A DNA stretch of 64,000 nt from Cladorhizidae sp. MBARI D1340-BT2 (taxonomy: Eukaryota > Porifera > Demospongiae > Poecilosclerida > Cladorhizidae), in the NCBI GenBank assembly GCA_028752905.1, contig JAQNBH010000007.1, forward strand, positions 15,280,759 through 15,344,758. Direction: 5' to 3'. Below the pieces are notes generated by a model, which had not been told where the DNA came from, did no database searches, and worked only from the letters and a program-made list of their open reading frames with translations. The position numbers and the translations under genes are program-made. Shown piece after piece: positions 23,001-31,780 of the stretch. Numbering within the stretch: the stretch's first letter is position 1; each line of letters opens with the position of its first letter.

Positions 23001-26000
23001 AAACAAAGTGTTTTAACTGTCGATAGACTAGCTAGCATATCACCCCTCAAGTAGTGAAGAAGGTATCTTTGAGCCTTTCTGATATGAAATCACATGGCTG
23101 TAATGCTTTAGTATGTACATTTCTGATGACTGATAATACTGCATAAATATCGTAAATTGGAAGCCATTACCAATAGCATGGGCATTAAACCCATAATTAT
23201 TGTCAATTGTTATTGAGAAAGGTACCATGTTGTTAGGTTAGGTGCAGCCTTGACAGCAGAGAGTCCATTTAGATTTGACTGTTCTAGATCCAGCTTAGGT
23301 ATTTGATGGTCTACTGAGTAGCATTCTTTGCATGCATATATTTCCTAATTTTTGGAATAACAATCTCACATATTTAAATTTTCCTGCTGTCAGTCGTAAA
23401 AACTTAACAAACAGCTTTTTACTGAATTGCAGCATATATTGCAGCATATATTGTAACATAGAGTTTACCTTGACCAACGCATTCTTTAAATTTCAAGTTA
23501 TGAGATTTTATGATACGGCACTTTGACATGTCCAGTCCGAAAAGTGGCACACTGAAATCATTATCATTCGTCGTTCCAGGCTCATCTGTGTGCAAATAGG
23601 AAAGATTAACAATGCATAACAGTCACACTTACAATAAAATAGTTTGTAAACTTTGTCCTTCCACATCAAACATCAAAAGTGACCAGGGCCAAAAGGTTGT
23701 GTGGCATTGATGTTTGTGTCAGGGTGTGTCAGCCCGTCCTAGCTTTTTGAACTATTGTTAACATATATAGTCGTGCAATGCACAGACAGTATATAAAACA
23801 GTTACCTAAGAGTTGTAGTCATTTGATTGGTTGTAGTTACCTAACAGGTGTAGTCATCTGATTGGCTGTAATGTTATTCGCTATAGGGACATGTCAGAGC
23901 TGAGTAGATAACCTATAAAAGGAACAGTCTGCTCAGCTAGGAGAGTCCCCTCTGTATTGTATGATATTGTGAGTCAAGATACATTCTCTAATTACTTTAT
24001 CGGCAGTTATAGAATTAGCACAGGGACTGAGTTCAGACCAGACATCAGACAGACAGGCAGAGGTTGTGGGTTAGCTATACAGTACAGGGCTAACCATAAC
24101 AGTTGGTGGCGTACCAGATAGGACTCAGCCAGAGAAGAGCTATTTTCAAAAGTTTTGAAATAGAAGCATCTAGTTAATGTTTGGAGTTTGTCGTTCGCTG
24201 ACTTTGTACAAAGTTAACGCCACACTCGTATTGCTGGTGGCAGGGCATTTAGAGAGCATGCGCAGCAGTTTTGACTATTGTTCTGTATTTGTCTTATAGC
24301 TACGTTCTACTTGTTCATTTGATTGATTGCTTCAATTTGTCTGGTTCAGTGAAGCGAATCAGAACCTATTGATAGGGAGTGGACCCAGCAGCAGATAACG
24401 CGGATGCAAACAGCCCACGGTTACCAGATTCACCTCTTGACAGGAAGACAGGGAAACAATCCACGGACTACAGGCGAGGTTCCAAGTAGTATACCCTAAA
24501 CGACAGGAGGACAGCACTGGTGGAGCAGTAGGCAGACACAGATATTCCCTGGTTATTGCATTCAGCATGAGTAGAGCAGGTAAATTTGGAGATGTCTAAG
24601 TGGAAGACAGCTGGGAAGAAGGATGACCAGACCCATTCAGAGGAGTAGGAATTAAGACACTCATTTCAGTCAGGAGAACTAGAAGCAAGCAATGTGGGAA
24701 CAGACCCAATGGCTGCAATGATGCTAATCCTTACTTAAGCATATGCAGTATCAGTAGGAGCGCCGTTGCCAAAAGCACCGATTGCAGCGACAGGAAGAGA
24801 AAGAGAGAGAGGAAGAACACGAGCGACAAAGAGAAAGAGAGAAAGAAGAAACTGACCAGAGACACAGGGAGGATATCAAACGAGAAAGGGAATGCTGGGA
24901 GGAGCTGATACATCAGCAGGACATATCAAGTGTTTTGTCAACAGGGTCAGGAGCGACAGGACTGATTGCAGGTCATGTAACAAAATTCTGTAAGTCGGAA
25001 GGCGATGATGACTTGGCAAGTTTCTTCAATTCATTCCAAGAGCATATGGAAAATTATAGTGTGCCCGAGGAGCAGTGACCGACACACCTGGTCCCAGTCC
25101 TGAGTGCCAAAGTTAGGCAAGTCCATAGCTCACTGGAGAGACACATAAAGCGGGATTTTAACCAACTGAAGAAGGCACTGCTACTTTATTTCCACATAAC
25201 AATCGATCACTACAGAAGGAAAATGACATCCATGTGATGATGAGGAAACGACCTCAAGAATCCTGGACAATGTATGTGCGAAGGTATCAAAAGTATAGTG
25301 CCCAGTGGAGAGCAGAGTGCACTACCATGGAAGAAGTAGCAGACTTGTATGATAAGGAGACAGCATTGGAGAAAATGCCTACACAGTTGGCATCATGGGT
25401 AAGAGACCAGAAGCCTAACTCAGCATCGGAAGCAGAAAGACTAGCAGACTCACATCTGCATAATCAAGGACAGTTTGAGGAACAATACAAGAAACTGTCC
25501 CAGAGAACAGAATTCAGAGATGGTAACAAGCATCCCTATACTGAACAGCGGGCCCAAGGCATTAATCTCTTCAGGAAGGACATCAACCAAGCCAACAATG
25601 CAGTCAAGGAAGATAAGTTCCCAGATGAGAACGTAAAGCAATGGGGAAAGCCTAACAAGGAAACAGACAAGAGAGTCAAACCCTGGCGACTCCCAAAATT
25701 TGAGAGTGAAAAGGGACCATGCTGTTTCAGCTGCAATGCCCTATGGACACATAGCCAGTGCATGCCCACAAAATGACAGCTCTGTGAACTGGGCAGAGGA
25801 GGATGCAACAGATGAGGAAAATGAAAGCACTGATACACCACCAATCAGATACACTGGAAGGATCTCTGGACAGCAAGCAGATGACATTATGATTGATACC
25901 GGTGCGTCAAAGTCGGTCGTGCATAGTAGATTCGTCCCAGAAGATGCATACACAGGACAATCACAGAGGGTCGAATCATTCTCAAGAGAGTCTAAAATAC

Positions 26001-29000
26001 TGAGATTGGCAAAGGTGAAGATAGAGATAGGTGGACGGAAAAAGAGGATAACAGCAGGCGTGTTCAATGGACTGAAACATGATGCTCTACTTGGAAGAGA
26101 CGTGAGCTTCTTGAAAGCACTAATAATCTAACACAAAGCAGATCTAGGGGAGGCATTGGCTGTTACGACCAGGAGCCAAGCAAGGCAAGAGAAACACGAG
26201 TTGGAAGACGATCTAAAGGCAGACGCTCAGAGTGGAACAGAGACAACTGCCTAGGCGGAGTCGGAGGGGAGGGTGAGGCGGAGAGACCAGAAGTCACCAT
26301 GGACGACTTGCCCGTGTTTGAAGAAGACATCTTTTTACCTGAGAAGGAAAGCAAGAAAAGGCAAACCTGAAATGAAACACAGGCCGAACGACAGCAGCAT
26401 GCATAGTCCTTGAATGCAGATCACCCTCTAGATGGAGGTGCAGATAAGCTGAGGAAGAGACAGGAAACTGACCCTACCCTGCAGATGGTACGACTGAAGG
26501 CAAATGCAGGAGATCAAGAATTTAGCTGGATGAATGGAGTTTTGATAAGGAGAGTGATGAAAAAAGACTCAGCAGAGGAAACAGAGCAGCTGATGTGTAC
26601 CGGTTGACAGTCTTGAAGATGGCCCATGCCCTACCCATAGTAGGGCATCTAGGACGGGGAAAAAATGGCTGCATGAGTGTCTCAGCGATTCCATTGGCCG
26701 GGACTACAAGATGATGTAGCAGATTTTGCAGGGAGTGCCCACAATGCCAGAGGGGGGCTCAACACAGAAGGAGTAAAGTGCCTTTGATGCCTCTACCCAT
26801 TTTTGAAGAGCCATTCAAGCGGATTGCCATCAACCTGGTAGGGCCTCTACCAAGATCCAAGGCTGGGCATCATTACATCCTCACCATCATGGACTATGGC
26901 ACACATTACCCAGAGGCTGTCCTCCTAAGGAAAACGGACAGTGAGACAATTGCGGAGGCACTGGTTACAGTCTTCAACCGCATGGGGGTGCCAGAGGAGA
27001 TCTAGTCAGATTGTGGCGCAAACCTGACTGGAAAGCTGATGACCGAACTTTGCAGTCTTCTCAGAGTAAAGAGATTGCGCACATCTCCATATCATCCACA
27101 AACCGATGGGATGCTGGAGTGATTTCATGCAACAATGAAGTCGATGTTACGAAAGACGCTCACCAAATTTGATCAGCAATGGGACAAGGCACTCCCTTAT
27201 GTGTTATTTGCATACAGGGAAGTGCCGAATAAAACCACAGGATATTCCCCATTCGAACTTCTCTATGGCCGACAGGTGAGGGGCCCACTGGACCTGCTAA
27301 AAGAGCAATGGCAAATAAAGGCCTCGTGTCCTGAAAGTATTCTGAACTACATGCAGCGAATCCAGGAGCGCCTCGAGTTGGTACACAGACTAGCAGGAGA
27401 TCATTCAGTGATGGCCAAGAAACAGATGAAGACCTGGTATGACAAGAATGCTAGAGTCAGAAACTTTAATGTCGGAGATCAAGTATTAGTACTATTACCG
27501 GAGGGACCCTCCAAGTTGCAGGCCGGCTGGCAGGGCCCCTATACTGTCACCAGAAAGATCACAGATGTAACATATGAGGTGGCTGTAATAGACAGAAGGA
27601 AGACGCGATGCATATTCCATGTTAGCATGGTGGGAAACTCCTAAAACAATCTGCCTAGTACCAGAGGGAGAAACAGAAGACCAAGAGGACATACACACCT
27701 GGGAGCAGACCAATGGTCAGCAAATACCAGACATCGACAACAGACTATCAGGGCAACAGAGAGAGGAGGTCGGGGAACTTGTGGAAGAATTCAGCGATGT
27801 ATTTCAAACAAGGCCTGGGAAGACGAACTTGACAGAGATTCGAATTCGGACGGGTGATGCACCACCAGTGCACTTGCCACCCTACCGTCTACCCAAAGCA
27901 AGATATGCAATGGTTGAAGCAGAGATCAAACAGCTTTGTGACGAAGGAATAATCACACCCTCGACCAGCCCATGGGCATCTCCAATTGTCCTTGTACCTA
28001 AGAAGGATGGCTCTCTGAGGCTCTGCATTGACTACAGGAAATTGAATAAATTGACGACAGCAGACCCATTCCCAATGCCACGCATAGAAGACCTGTTGGA
28101 TGACCTTGGAAGAGCAATTTTCATAACCACACTAGACCTGTATAAAGGATACTGGCAGGTACCAGTGGAGGAGAGCAGCCAAGAGAAGACAGCATTTATC
28201 ACCCCTCTAGGCAAATACCAGTTTACAGTCTTCATGCCATTCTGACTTGTGGGAGCGCCGGCAGTCTTCCAGAGGCTGATGAACTCCATACTTGCAGACA
28301 TTCGAGGATTTGCAGCAGCCTACCTTGATGATCTGGTAATCTACAGCGTGACATGGGAAGAGCATTTACGACATGTGAGAGAAGTTCTGCAACGGCTCAG
28401 GGAAGCAGGACTGACGGCTAAGCCTAAAAAATGTCACATTGGAACAACTGAATGTCACTTCCTGGGACACGTAGTGAGTGAGGGAAAGATTCGACCAGAG
28501 CAGGCCAAGGTCAGGGCAGTGGCAGAGTTTCATGTACCACAAAAGAAGAGAATATGTGGGCATTCTTGGGCCTAGCAGGCTACTACCGCTGTTTCATCTG
28601 GAATTTTTCCGAGATAGCAGCTCCACTAATGGACCTGACGAAAAAGGATGCACCCAACAAGATAATCTGGAATCCAGAATTGGAGAAGGCATTTCAAACT
28701 TTAAAGGATGGACTGACTGGTGAAGTAATGTTGGCGGCACCAACAGTAGAGAGAACCATGATTTTACAAACAGATGCTTCCAACATTGGAATAGAGTGTT
28801 GATCCAAGGACAACGATGGCAATGAACGACCAGTAGCTTTCCATTCCAGAAAGCTATTACCCCGTGAAAGGAATTACTCAGCCATCCAGAAGGAATGCCT
28901 GGCAGTCATAGGAGGAATCAGACACTTCCGGGTTTATCTCACAGGAGTTGCTTTTGAAGTTCAAACAGACCACAGATGTCTTATGTATTTGCACAAGTTC

Positions 29001-30414
29001 AAAGATGAGAATAGCAGGCTCACACAGTGGTCTCTGGCATTGCCTTATGACTTCTCTGTGGTACACAAACCAGGACGACTAAACCTTAATGCAGATGGCT
29101 TGTCACGGCAAGCATGGATCGAAGGACTGGAGGATGACACTACCACGAGCAGCTCTGAACCAGAGGAGAAGGAGGAGGGAGTGTTAGGGAGTGTCAGCTC
29201 CCTAACTAACAGTTGAACTATTATTAACATATATAGTCATGCAATACACAGACAGTATATAAAACAGTTACCTAAGAAGTGTAGTCATTTGATTGGTTGT
29301 AGTGACCTAACAGGTGTAGTCATCTGATTGGCTGTAATGTTATTCGCTATAGGGACCTGTCAGAGCTGAGTAGATAACCTATAAAAGGAACAGTCTGCTC
29401 AGCTAGGAGAGTCCCCTCTGTATTGTATGATATTGTGAGTCAAGATACATTCTCTAATTACTTTATCGGCAGTTATAGAATTAGCACAGGGACTGAGTTC
29501 AGACCAGATATCAGACAGACAGGCAGAGGTTGTGGGTTAGCTATACAGTACAGGGCTAACCATAACAGTTTGAATAACATGTAATTACTTCAAAGCTATC
29601 TAGTTTATGTTTAGTACATATAATATACTGGATTCCCCTTAAAGCTGGACTTTTACACCACCTGGTTGCTTAGTTGAGTCCAGCTCTACACCACATAAAG
29701 CTGCTACTAAACTTTATTCCTCTTAACAGCAACCCTAAATTCCTAGCATCTTTATTCCTCGTCAATCAGCCCCCTAGATTCCTAGCAAAACTTATACCAT
29801 CTATGGTGGTCACTGCGTTGGTGACAGAGCTACTAGCTTTCGAACAAAAATAGTTAGGTTGGTAAATTTTGGAGCAAAATTAGAAGGTTCTGAGCTGGTC
29901 CCAGACCATTTTTTGTGTCAACACAAAATCCTATATGGGGTGTTCCATAGGTGATTTCTGTTATGAGTTGAATAATTCTCATTAGCTGTAGAAATTATTC
30001 TCTATCTGGTATGGGGAAAACAACTTACAATTCCCAGAAAGTTCATTTGTCCAGGGTACTCCAATTTGATTTTGGTAGATATCATTTCTATGTCCACTCA
30101 TTTCTTCATAACTGCTGGTGGCAATGTGGTTTGTTCCCGAGTGAGACCTAGTATGAAAAGTACTAATTAACAGCAACATCACCAAAAAAAAGTATTGGCT
30201 TGACTTACACTCTGTATCCTCCCATTTCAGATACCTTGGAGACAGACTCAACTACTTTTGATAAAGTGGGAGTAGCAAGATGACCCTTTCTTACAGGTGA
30301 ACTATTTGAGGAGTCATCAGTTAGTTTTCTTTTCCCAATACAAAAGCAGCAGAAAAGTGATTTTAAGCCACGTAGAACACGTTTAGACCTGCTGAGAGTA
30401 ACTGACTTAGTCAT
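16793..30414 (-). CDS. Kinase B: TAM/MET-like tyrosine pseudokinase, 9 exons, 494 aa
   Basis: Nine exons with GT-AG introns and matching phases total 1,485 bp (494 codons plus stop). Residues 1-145: no signal peptide, membrane segment or SH2/SH3; LKSLFCCFC then GKRK suggests palmitoylation and membrane tethering (inference). Residues 146-424: tyrosine kinase domain with VAIK Lys at about 175, alpha-C Glu about 192, [17 protein letters not shown], catalytic-loop HRNLAARN (281-288), NFG (301-303), KWMAPE (327-332), TDVWAYGV and [10 protein letters not shown]. The HRD Asp is Asn283 and the DFG Asp is Asn301, so phosphotransfer is unlikely. The glycine loop GQGKHVGLV has one residue more than usual and spans an intron. 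The tail has YKNT at 470, a possible Grb2-type SH2 site. The Gmr1-like element lies in intron 2. Copy D supports retention of the frame. Confidence 0.85.
17514..17656 (-). CDS. Kinase B exon 8 (C-lobe)
   Basis: Acceptor TCATACAG; donor GTGAGGCA after AAATT. Encodes [20 protein letters not shown], then [20 protein letters not shown]. Phase 2 end matches exon 9. Confidence 0.85.
17775..17842. repeat. Half copy of the GACATTTCGACTAGATGCTC repeat
   Basis: CTTCTCAATAAATCAACTTC, then GACATTTCGACTAGATGCTC and TAGTCTTCAGTA. Same family as the hairpin element at 20,655-20,832, but only one arm. Shared by copy D at 60,958-61,025, so it predates the duplication. Confidence 0.7.
19064..19229 (-). CDS. 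Kinase B exon 7 (NFG and activation segment)
   Basis: Acceptor TTAACAG; donor GTGAGTTT after GACGTG. Encodes [15 protein letters not shown], a loop with a single Tyr (KNYLKH) and [10 protein letters not shown]. The metal-binding Asp of DFG is Asn (AAT). This exon is missing from A and C. Confidence 0.82.
19929..20038 (-). CDS. Kinase B exon 6 (catalytic loop, HRN)
   Basis: Acceptor TCTCTAG; donor GTGAGTTT after TGCAT. Encodes [20 protein letters not shown] then AARNC. The codon for the catalytic-loop Asp is AAC (Asn); pseudogene A has GAC here, so the change is a single G-to-A transition within the B lineage. Confidence 0.82.
20092..20315 (-). CDS. Kinase B exon 5 (alpha-C to hinge)
   Basis: Acceptor ATCAG at 20,316; donor GTGAGTTT at 20,091. 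Encodes [12 protein letters not shown] (alpha-C), [30 protein letters not shown] and a Lys/Glu-rich insert ending TTGELT. The MPFM and NLLDFL pattern is what suggests TAM/MET-like affinity. Confidence 0.82.
20375..20467 (-). CDS. Kinase B exon 4 (glycine loop and VAIK)
   Basis: Acceptor GTCTTAG at 20,468; donor GTGAATGA at 20,374. Encodes [12 protein letters not shown] and EVAIKTLK. A second AG nine bases into the exon (ATGTAG) would give a glycine loop three residues shorter; transcripts would decide. The ATP-binding lysine is retained. Confidence 0.75.
20655..20832. mobile_element. Foldback (hairpin) MITE-like element
   Basis: Arms of about 70-80 bp are inverted around a 24-bp loop (20,725-20,748). 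The outer arm has TTCTAAATAATCGACTTCAA, the inner arm GACATTTCGACTAGATGCTC followed by TAGCCTTCATCAGGAAT, mirrored at 20,749-20,832. Half copies lie at 17,775, 35,044, 46,130 and 60,958, and a fragment near 38,040. It lies in kinase B intron 3. No coding capacity; presumably mobilised in trans. Confidence 0.8.
20833..23468. other. Rest of kinase B intron 3
   Basis: Aligns in patches with intron sequence of A (9,300-11,320) and C (53,000-55,840). No additional kinase exon with consistent splice sites was found. A piece at 22,295-22,405 (TTGGATGCCTACAATATCAC) recurs at 34,780-34,870. Confidence 0.5.
23469..23585 (-). CDS. Kinase B exon 3 (to start of glycine loop)
   Basis: Acceptor GCACACAG at 23,586; donor GTAAACTC after GGTCAAG. 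Encodes [19 protein letters not shown] and [10 protein letters not shown]. The exon is separated from exon 2 by intron 2, which holds the LTR element at 23,717-29,567; the LTR begins 132 bp from this acceptor. Confidence 0.75.
23712..23716. repeat. Target-site duplication, left
   Basis: GTTTG immediately before the left LTR, repeated at 29,568-29,572 after the right LTR. Related empty sites near 11,540 and 56,070 have a single copy in TATGTTTGAATAACATG. Confidence 0.92.
23717..24101 (+). repeat. Left LTR
   Basis: Begins TGTCAGGGTG and ends CCATAACA. Contains CCTATAAAAGGAAC, a TATA box at 23,914-23,920, and a direct pair of ATTTGATTGG/ATCTGATTGG blocks with intervening TGTAGT. Near-identical to 29,182-29,567 after the first 35 bp. 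Confidence 0.95.
23914..23920 (+). promoter_or_regulatory. TATA box in left LTR
   Basis: TATAAAA in the middle of the LTR, where U3/R promoters of LTR elements usually lie. The second LTR has it at 29,380-29,386. Confidence 0.6.
24104..24121 (+). other. Putative primer-binding site
   Basis: TGGTGGCGTACCAGATAG starts two bases after the left LTR; TGG at its start matches the complement of a tRNA CCA end. The tRNA was not identified. Confidence 0.5.
24567..25776 (+). pseudogene. gag remnant with SCAN-like capsid and zinc knuckle
   Basis: ATG at 24,567 is quickly followed by a stop. A charged coiled-coil segment (24,782-24,900, many E/R/Q) leads to capsid-like sequence. The frame from 25,234 has [12 protein letters not shown], then [20 protein letters not shown] and ERLADSHL, matching the W-V-R...P-x-S-x-x-E-A-x-x-L-A pattern of SCAN/Gmr1 capsids. 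A CCHC knuckle begins CFSC near 25,725 and continues as GHIASAC in the next frame, so a frameshift splits it. Confidence 0.75.
25700..26131 (+). pseudogene. Retroelement aspartic protease region
   Basis: The frame carries the second half of the zinc knuckle (GHIASAC), an acidic linker, then [14 protein letters not shown] with the DTG active site and [10 protein letters not shown] near the end, matching retropepsins. The frame ends before the integrase. It overlaps the gag frame by about 75 bp in another frame, which may be an original frameshift or a mutation. Confidence 0.8.
26410..27644 (+). pseudogene. Integrase region, upstream of RT
   Basis: An HHCC finger is readable (H-x-L-x3-GH near 26,625-26,650; CRECPQC near 26,730). 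The core follows as [31 protein letters not shown], then [13 protein letters not shown]. The usual first catalytic Asp is Asn (IAINLVG). TAG at 27,003 and TGA at 27,121 interrupt the core. The C-terminal part ([23 protein letters not shown]) is open. Position before RT is the key structural point. Confidence 0.85.
27619..28575 (+). pseudogene. Reverse transcriptase region
   Basis: Ty3/gypsy RT blocks in order: [81 protein letters not shown] and [19 protein letters not shown] at 28,243 falls in the MPFxLVGAP block, and the frame shifts near 28,555 before RNase H. The frame overlaps the integrase end at 27,619-27,644. Confidence 0.88.
28554..29216 (+). pseudogene. RNase H region
   Basis: [19 protein letters not shown] connection, then [12 protein letters not shown] with a TGA at 28,800, [32 protein letters not shown] and [15 protein letters not shown], the standard gypsy RNase H blocks. 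The frame runs into the right LTR and ends at 29,216. Confidence 0.85.
29163..29181 (+). other. Polypurine tract
   Basis: GAGGAGAAGGAGGAGGGAG directly abuts the right LTR, the expected site of plus-strand priming. Confidence 0.85.
29182..29567 (+). repeat. Right LTR
   Basis: Begins TGTTAGGGAG and ends CCATAACA; followed by the target duplication GTTTG. The first 35 bp differ from the left LTR more than the rest, mostly in CCCTAACTAACAG versus CGTCCTAGCTTTT. Confidence 0.95.
30029..30147 (-). CDS. Kinase B exon 2 (residues 69-109)
   Basis: Acceptor ATACTAG at 30,148; donor GTAAGTTG at 30,028. Intron 1 is only 61 bp. Encodes a polar linker with Tyr-containing SSYEEMSG and DIYQNQIG, possible phosphorylation sites. 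One leading base completes exon 1's codon and it ends in phase 1. Confidence 0.7.
30209..30414 (-). CDS. Kinase B exon 1 (residues 1-69)
   Basis: ATG at 30,414 is chosen because TAG lies in frame upstream. Encodes a basic, Ser-rich start, the Cys cluster FCCFC followed by GKRK, and [10 protein letters not shown]...VSEMGGYR. Ends in phase 2 at GT before GTAAGTCA. In pseudogenes A and C the middle of this exon is deleted and a TGA follows. Confidence 0.75.
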
Positions 30415-30469
30415 TTTAATCTTCTTTTGCAATGGATGCTACGTACGAAAATAACTGAAATGTCAAGTT

Positions 30470-30600
30470 AAAGCAGTGACTCTCGCTCAACGCTAGAACT
30501 CTAGCGTTGCCACACACCCACGCGGACGCTACGCCAATTTGGTGCGTGCGTATGTTCGCGTGCTAGGAGGTTGGAAAGATGGCCGACGATTGCAAGTAAA
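30470..30600 (-). promoter_or_regulatory. Kinase B promoter region with palindrome and CpG cluster
   Basis: A small CpG-dense patch in AT-rich surroundings. Contains an imperfect palindrome AACGCTAGAACTCTAGCGTT (30,489-30,508; nine-base arms) and the YY1-like AAGATGGC at 30,576-30,583. It lies 55-190 bp upstream of the exon 1 ATG. The promoter role is inferred from position and recurrence of the modules upstream of related genes. Confidence 0.55.
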
Positions 30601-30712
30601 AAAAATTTAAAAAGAGGAACAACAGACAATTGCCACAAACTGAGGCACTTAATGTTTTTAACTGCTAGTTAGGTCATGTATGAATTGGAAGCAGATATTC
30701 CTTTTCTTTTAA

Positions 30713-31114
30713 GGAGGGACGATTCTAAATTGAAAATGGTACGAGTGGCTCTAGAGCACGCAATAACTCATTTGAATAGGCGTTAAAAATTTATTACTGG
30801 TCAGACACGTGGGTGCAAAATTGAGGGCTTCCTCTAGCCACTCGTACCATTTTCAATTTTTTTGGCACTTTGGTGGTTTCTGTGGAGGTTGCGACGATTC
30901 AGATTTTTGAGGTCCCTCCGCTTTAGGGTCTATTAACTTGCCTATAGTTATACCTAATGAAGCATTTTTAGTATCAAAAGAGAGCACACAGAGAGACCTA
31001 TCTTTTGAGCTATATATTAAGTCCATAGCATGAAGTTTGCAGAATCTACGGAGCTCTAAATTTGTAACCATGGGTAAAAAAAAAATTAATTTTTTTTTTA
31101 GAATCGTCCCCCCC
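30713..31114. mobile_element. TTAA-site MITE with internal hairpin
   Basis: TTAA precedes the left end at 30,709; the right flank is TTGT, a likely decayed duplicate. Ends share GGGACGATTCTAAA as inverted repeats. The inverted copy of this locus at 48,190-48,570 lacks the insertion and has a single TTAA at the matching spot. A second inverted pair inside (30,727-30,750 and 30,837-30,860, 24 bp perfect) can form a stem with a loop of about 85 bases. A 72-codon minus-strand frame (31,071-30,853, MVTNLELRRFCKLHAMDL...) resembles nothing I recognise. Confidence 0.7.
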
Positions 31115-31437
31115 TTGTCAGACTACCTCAGAATTCATAAGAATTCCTTTGATCGGTAATATTCAAATACCCCATTCCCAGTTCACTTAGATGTTTCCAC
31201 ATATTGAAAAGCTTTATACTTTATTTGCCATAATTTGAAACAAGTGCTTCATTTTTCAAATTGAAAAAGTCACCACTTGGATCAGATTTTAAATGGGGTC
31301 TTCTCTACTCCAAAGTCACTTTCTGTTACCCAATCATTAACCTTCAGCATAACCATGACCTGTTACACAACTATTTGGATTTGACTTAAGTGAATATGTA
31401 AAGCTTCATTATCGTCATTAGAGTTGCACATATCATT

Positions 31438-31690
31438 AGTTGCTTCTAGCTTGTTGGCTTGTTGACTTTTGTTTTTTCTCTTTTCTCTTTAGCTTTTAAC
31501 ACAATGACTATAGATGGGGTTTTTAATTGGAGTTGTTTAAACTGCTCTATGCCTCTCTCAAGAAGCACCATTGAAGAGTTACCTTCTTCAGTTGTAGAGG
31601 CAACATCTTGCTCCTCTCCAAAGTAATCCTCCTATCATCATTGTGTACAAGGCTACTCCATACTTTAGCCTTCATCAGAAATATATATCC
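31438..31690 (-). pseudogene. Third copy of the conserved small ORF, frameshifted
   Basis: Minus-strand match to 14,443-14,718: EEGNSSMVLLERGIEQFKQL is intact, but a 4-bp deletion upstream (GATC missing) and changes in the tail break the frame. It lies about 1 kb upstream of kinase B exon 1. Confidence 0.5.
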
Positions 31691-31780
31691 ATTTAGTGTT
31701 TTTGTGAACATGACCAGAAATAGAGTTGGATGCTGGCTTGTTAAGGATCTTGTAGCTTAAAACCCATTATCCTTTGCTTA

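Larger units (their letters stand above)
23717..29567 (+). mobile_element. Ty3/gypsy LTR element, Gmr1-like domain order
   Basis: A 5,851-bp element with two LTRs (385 and 386 bp, TG...CA), a 5-bp target duplication, a PBS-like site and a polypurine tract. Internal domains run gag, protease, integrase, reverse transcriptase, RNase H. Integrase before RT is the Ty1/copia-like order known in Gmr1-like Ty3/gypsy elements; RT and integrase motifs are nevertheless gypsy type. Stops, frameshifts and an altered integrase residue show the copy is dead. LTRs differ at roughly 8 positions outside their first 35 bp and more within it, so the insertion is not very recent. It sits in intron 2 of kinase B in antisense orientation to that gene. 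Confidence 0.93.

Noticed and set aside
24104..24121. Naming the tRNA primer of the Gmr1-like element
   Set aside because: The site begins with TGG as expected, but I could not match the rest to a specific tRNA from memory.
29982..30251. Minus-strand 89-codon frame beginning [10 protein letters not shown]
   Set aside because: It reads through intron 1; only 30,029-30,147, in a different frame from part of it, is supported as exon 2.
30579..30602. Short plus-strand frame MADDCK beside the kinase promoter, with analogues at 12,687 and 57,193
   Set aside because: Only 6-11 codons and not conserved past the first residues; better explained as the GATGGC promoter motif.
30853..31071. 72-codon frame in the MITE as a host gene
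   Set aside because: It lies wholly within a TTAA-site insertion and has no recognised homologue; kept only as an observation.
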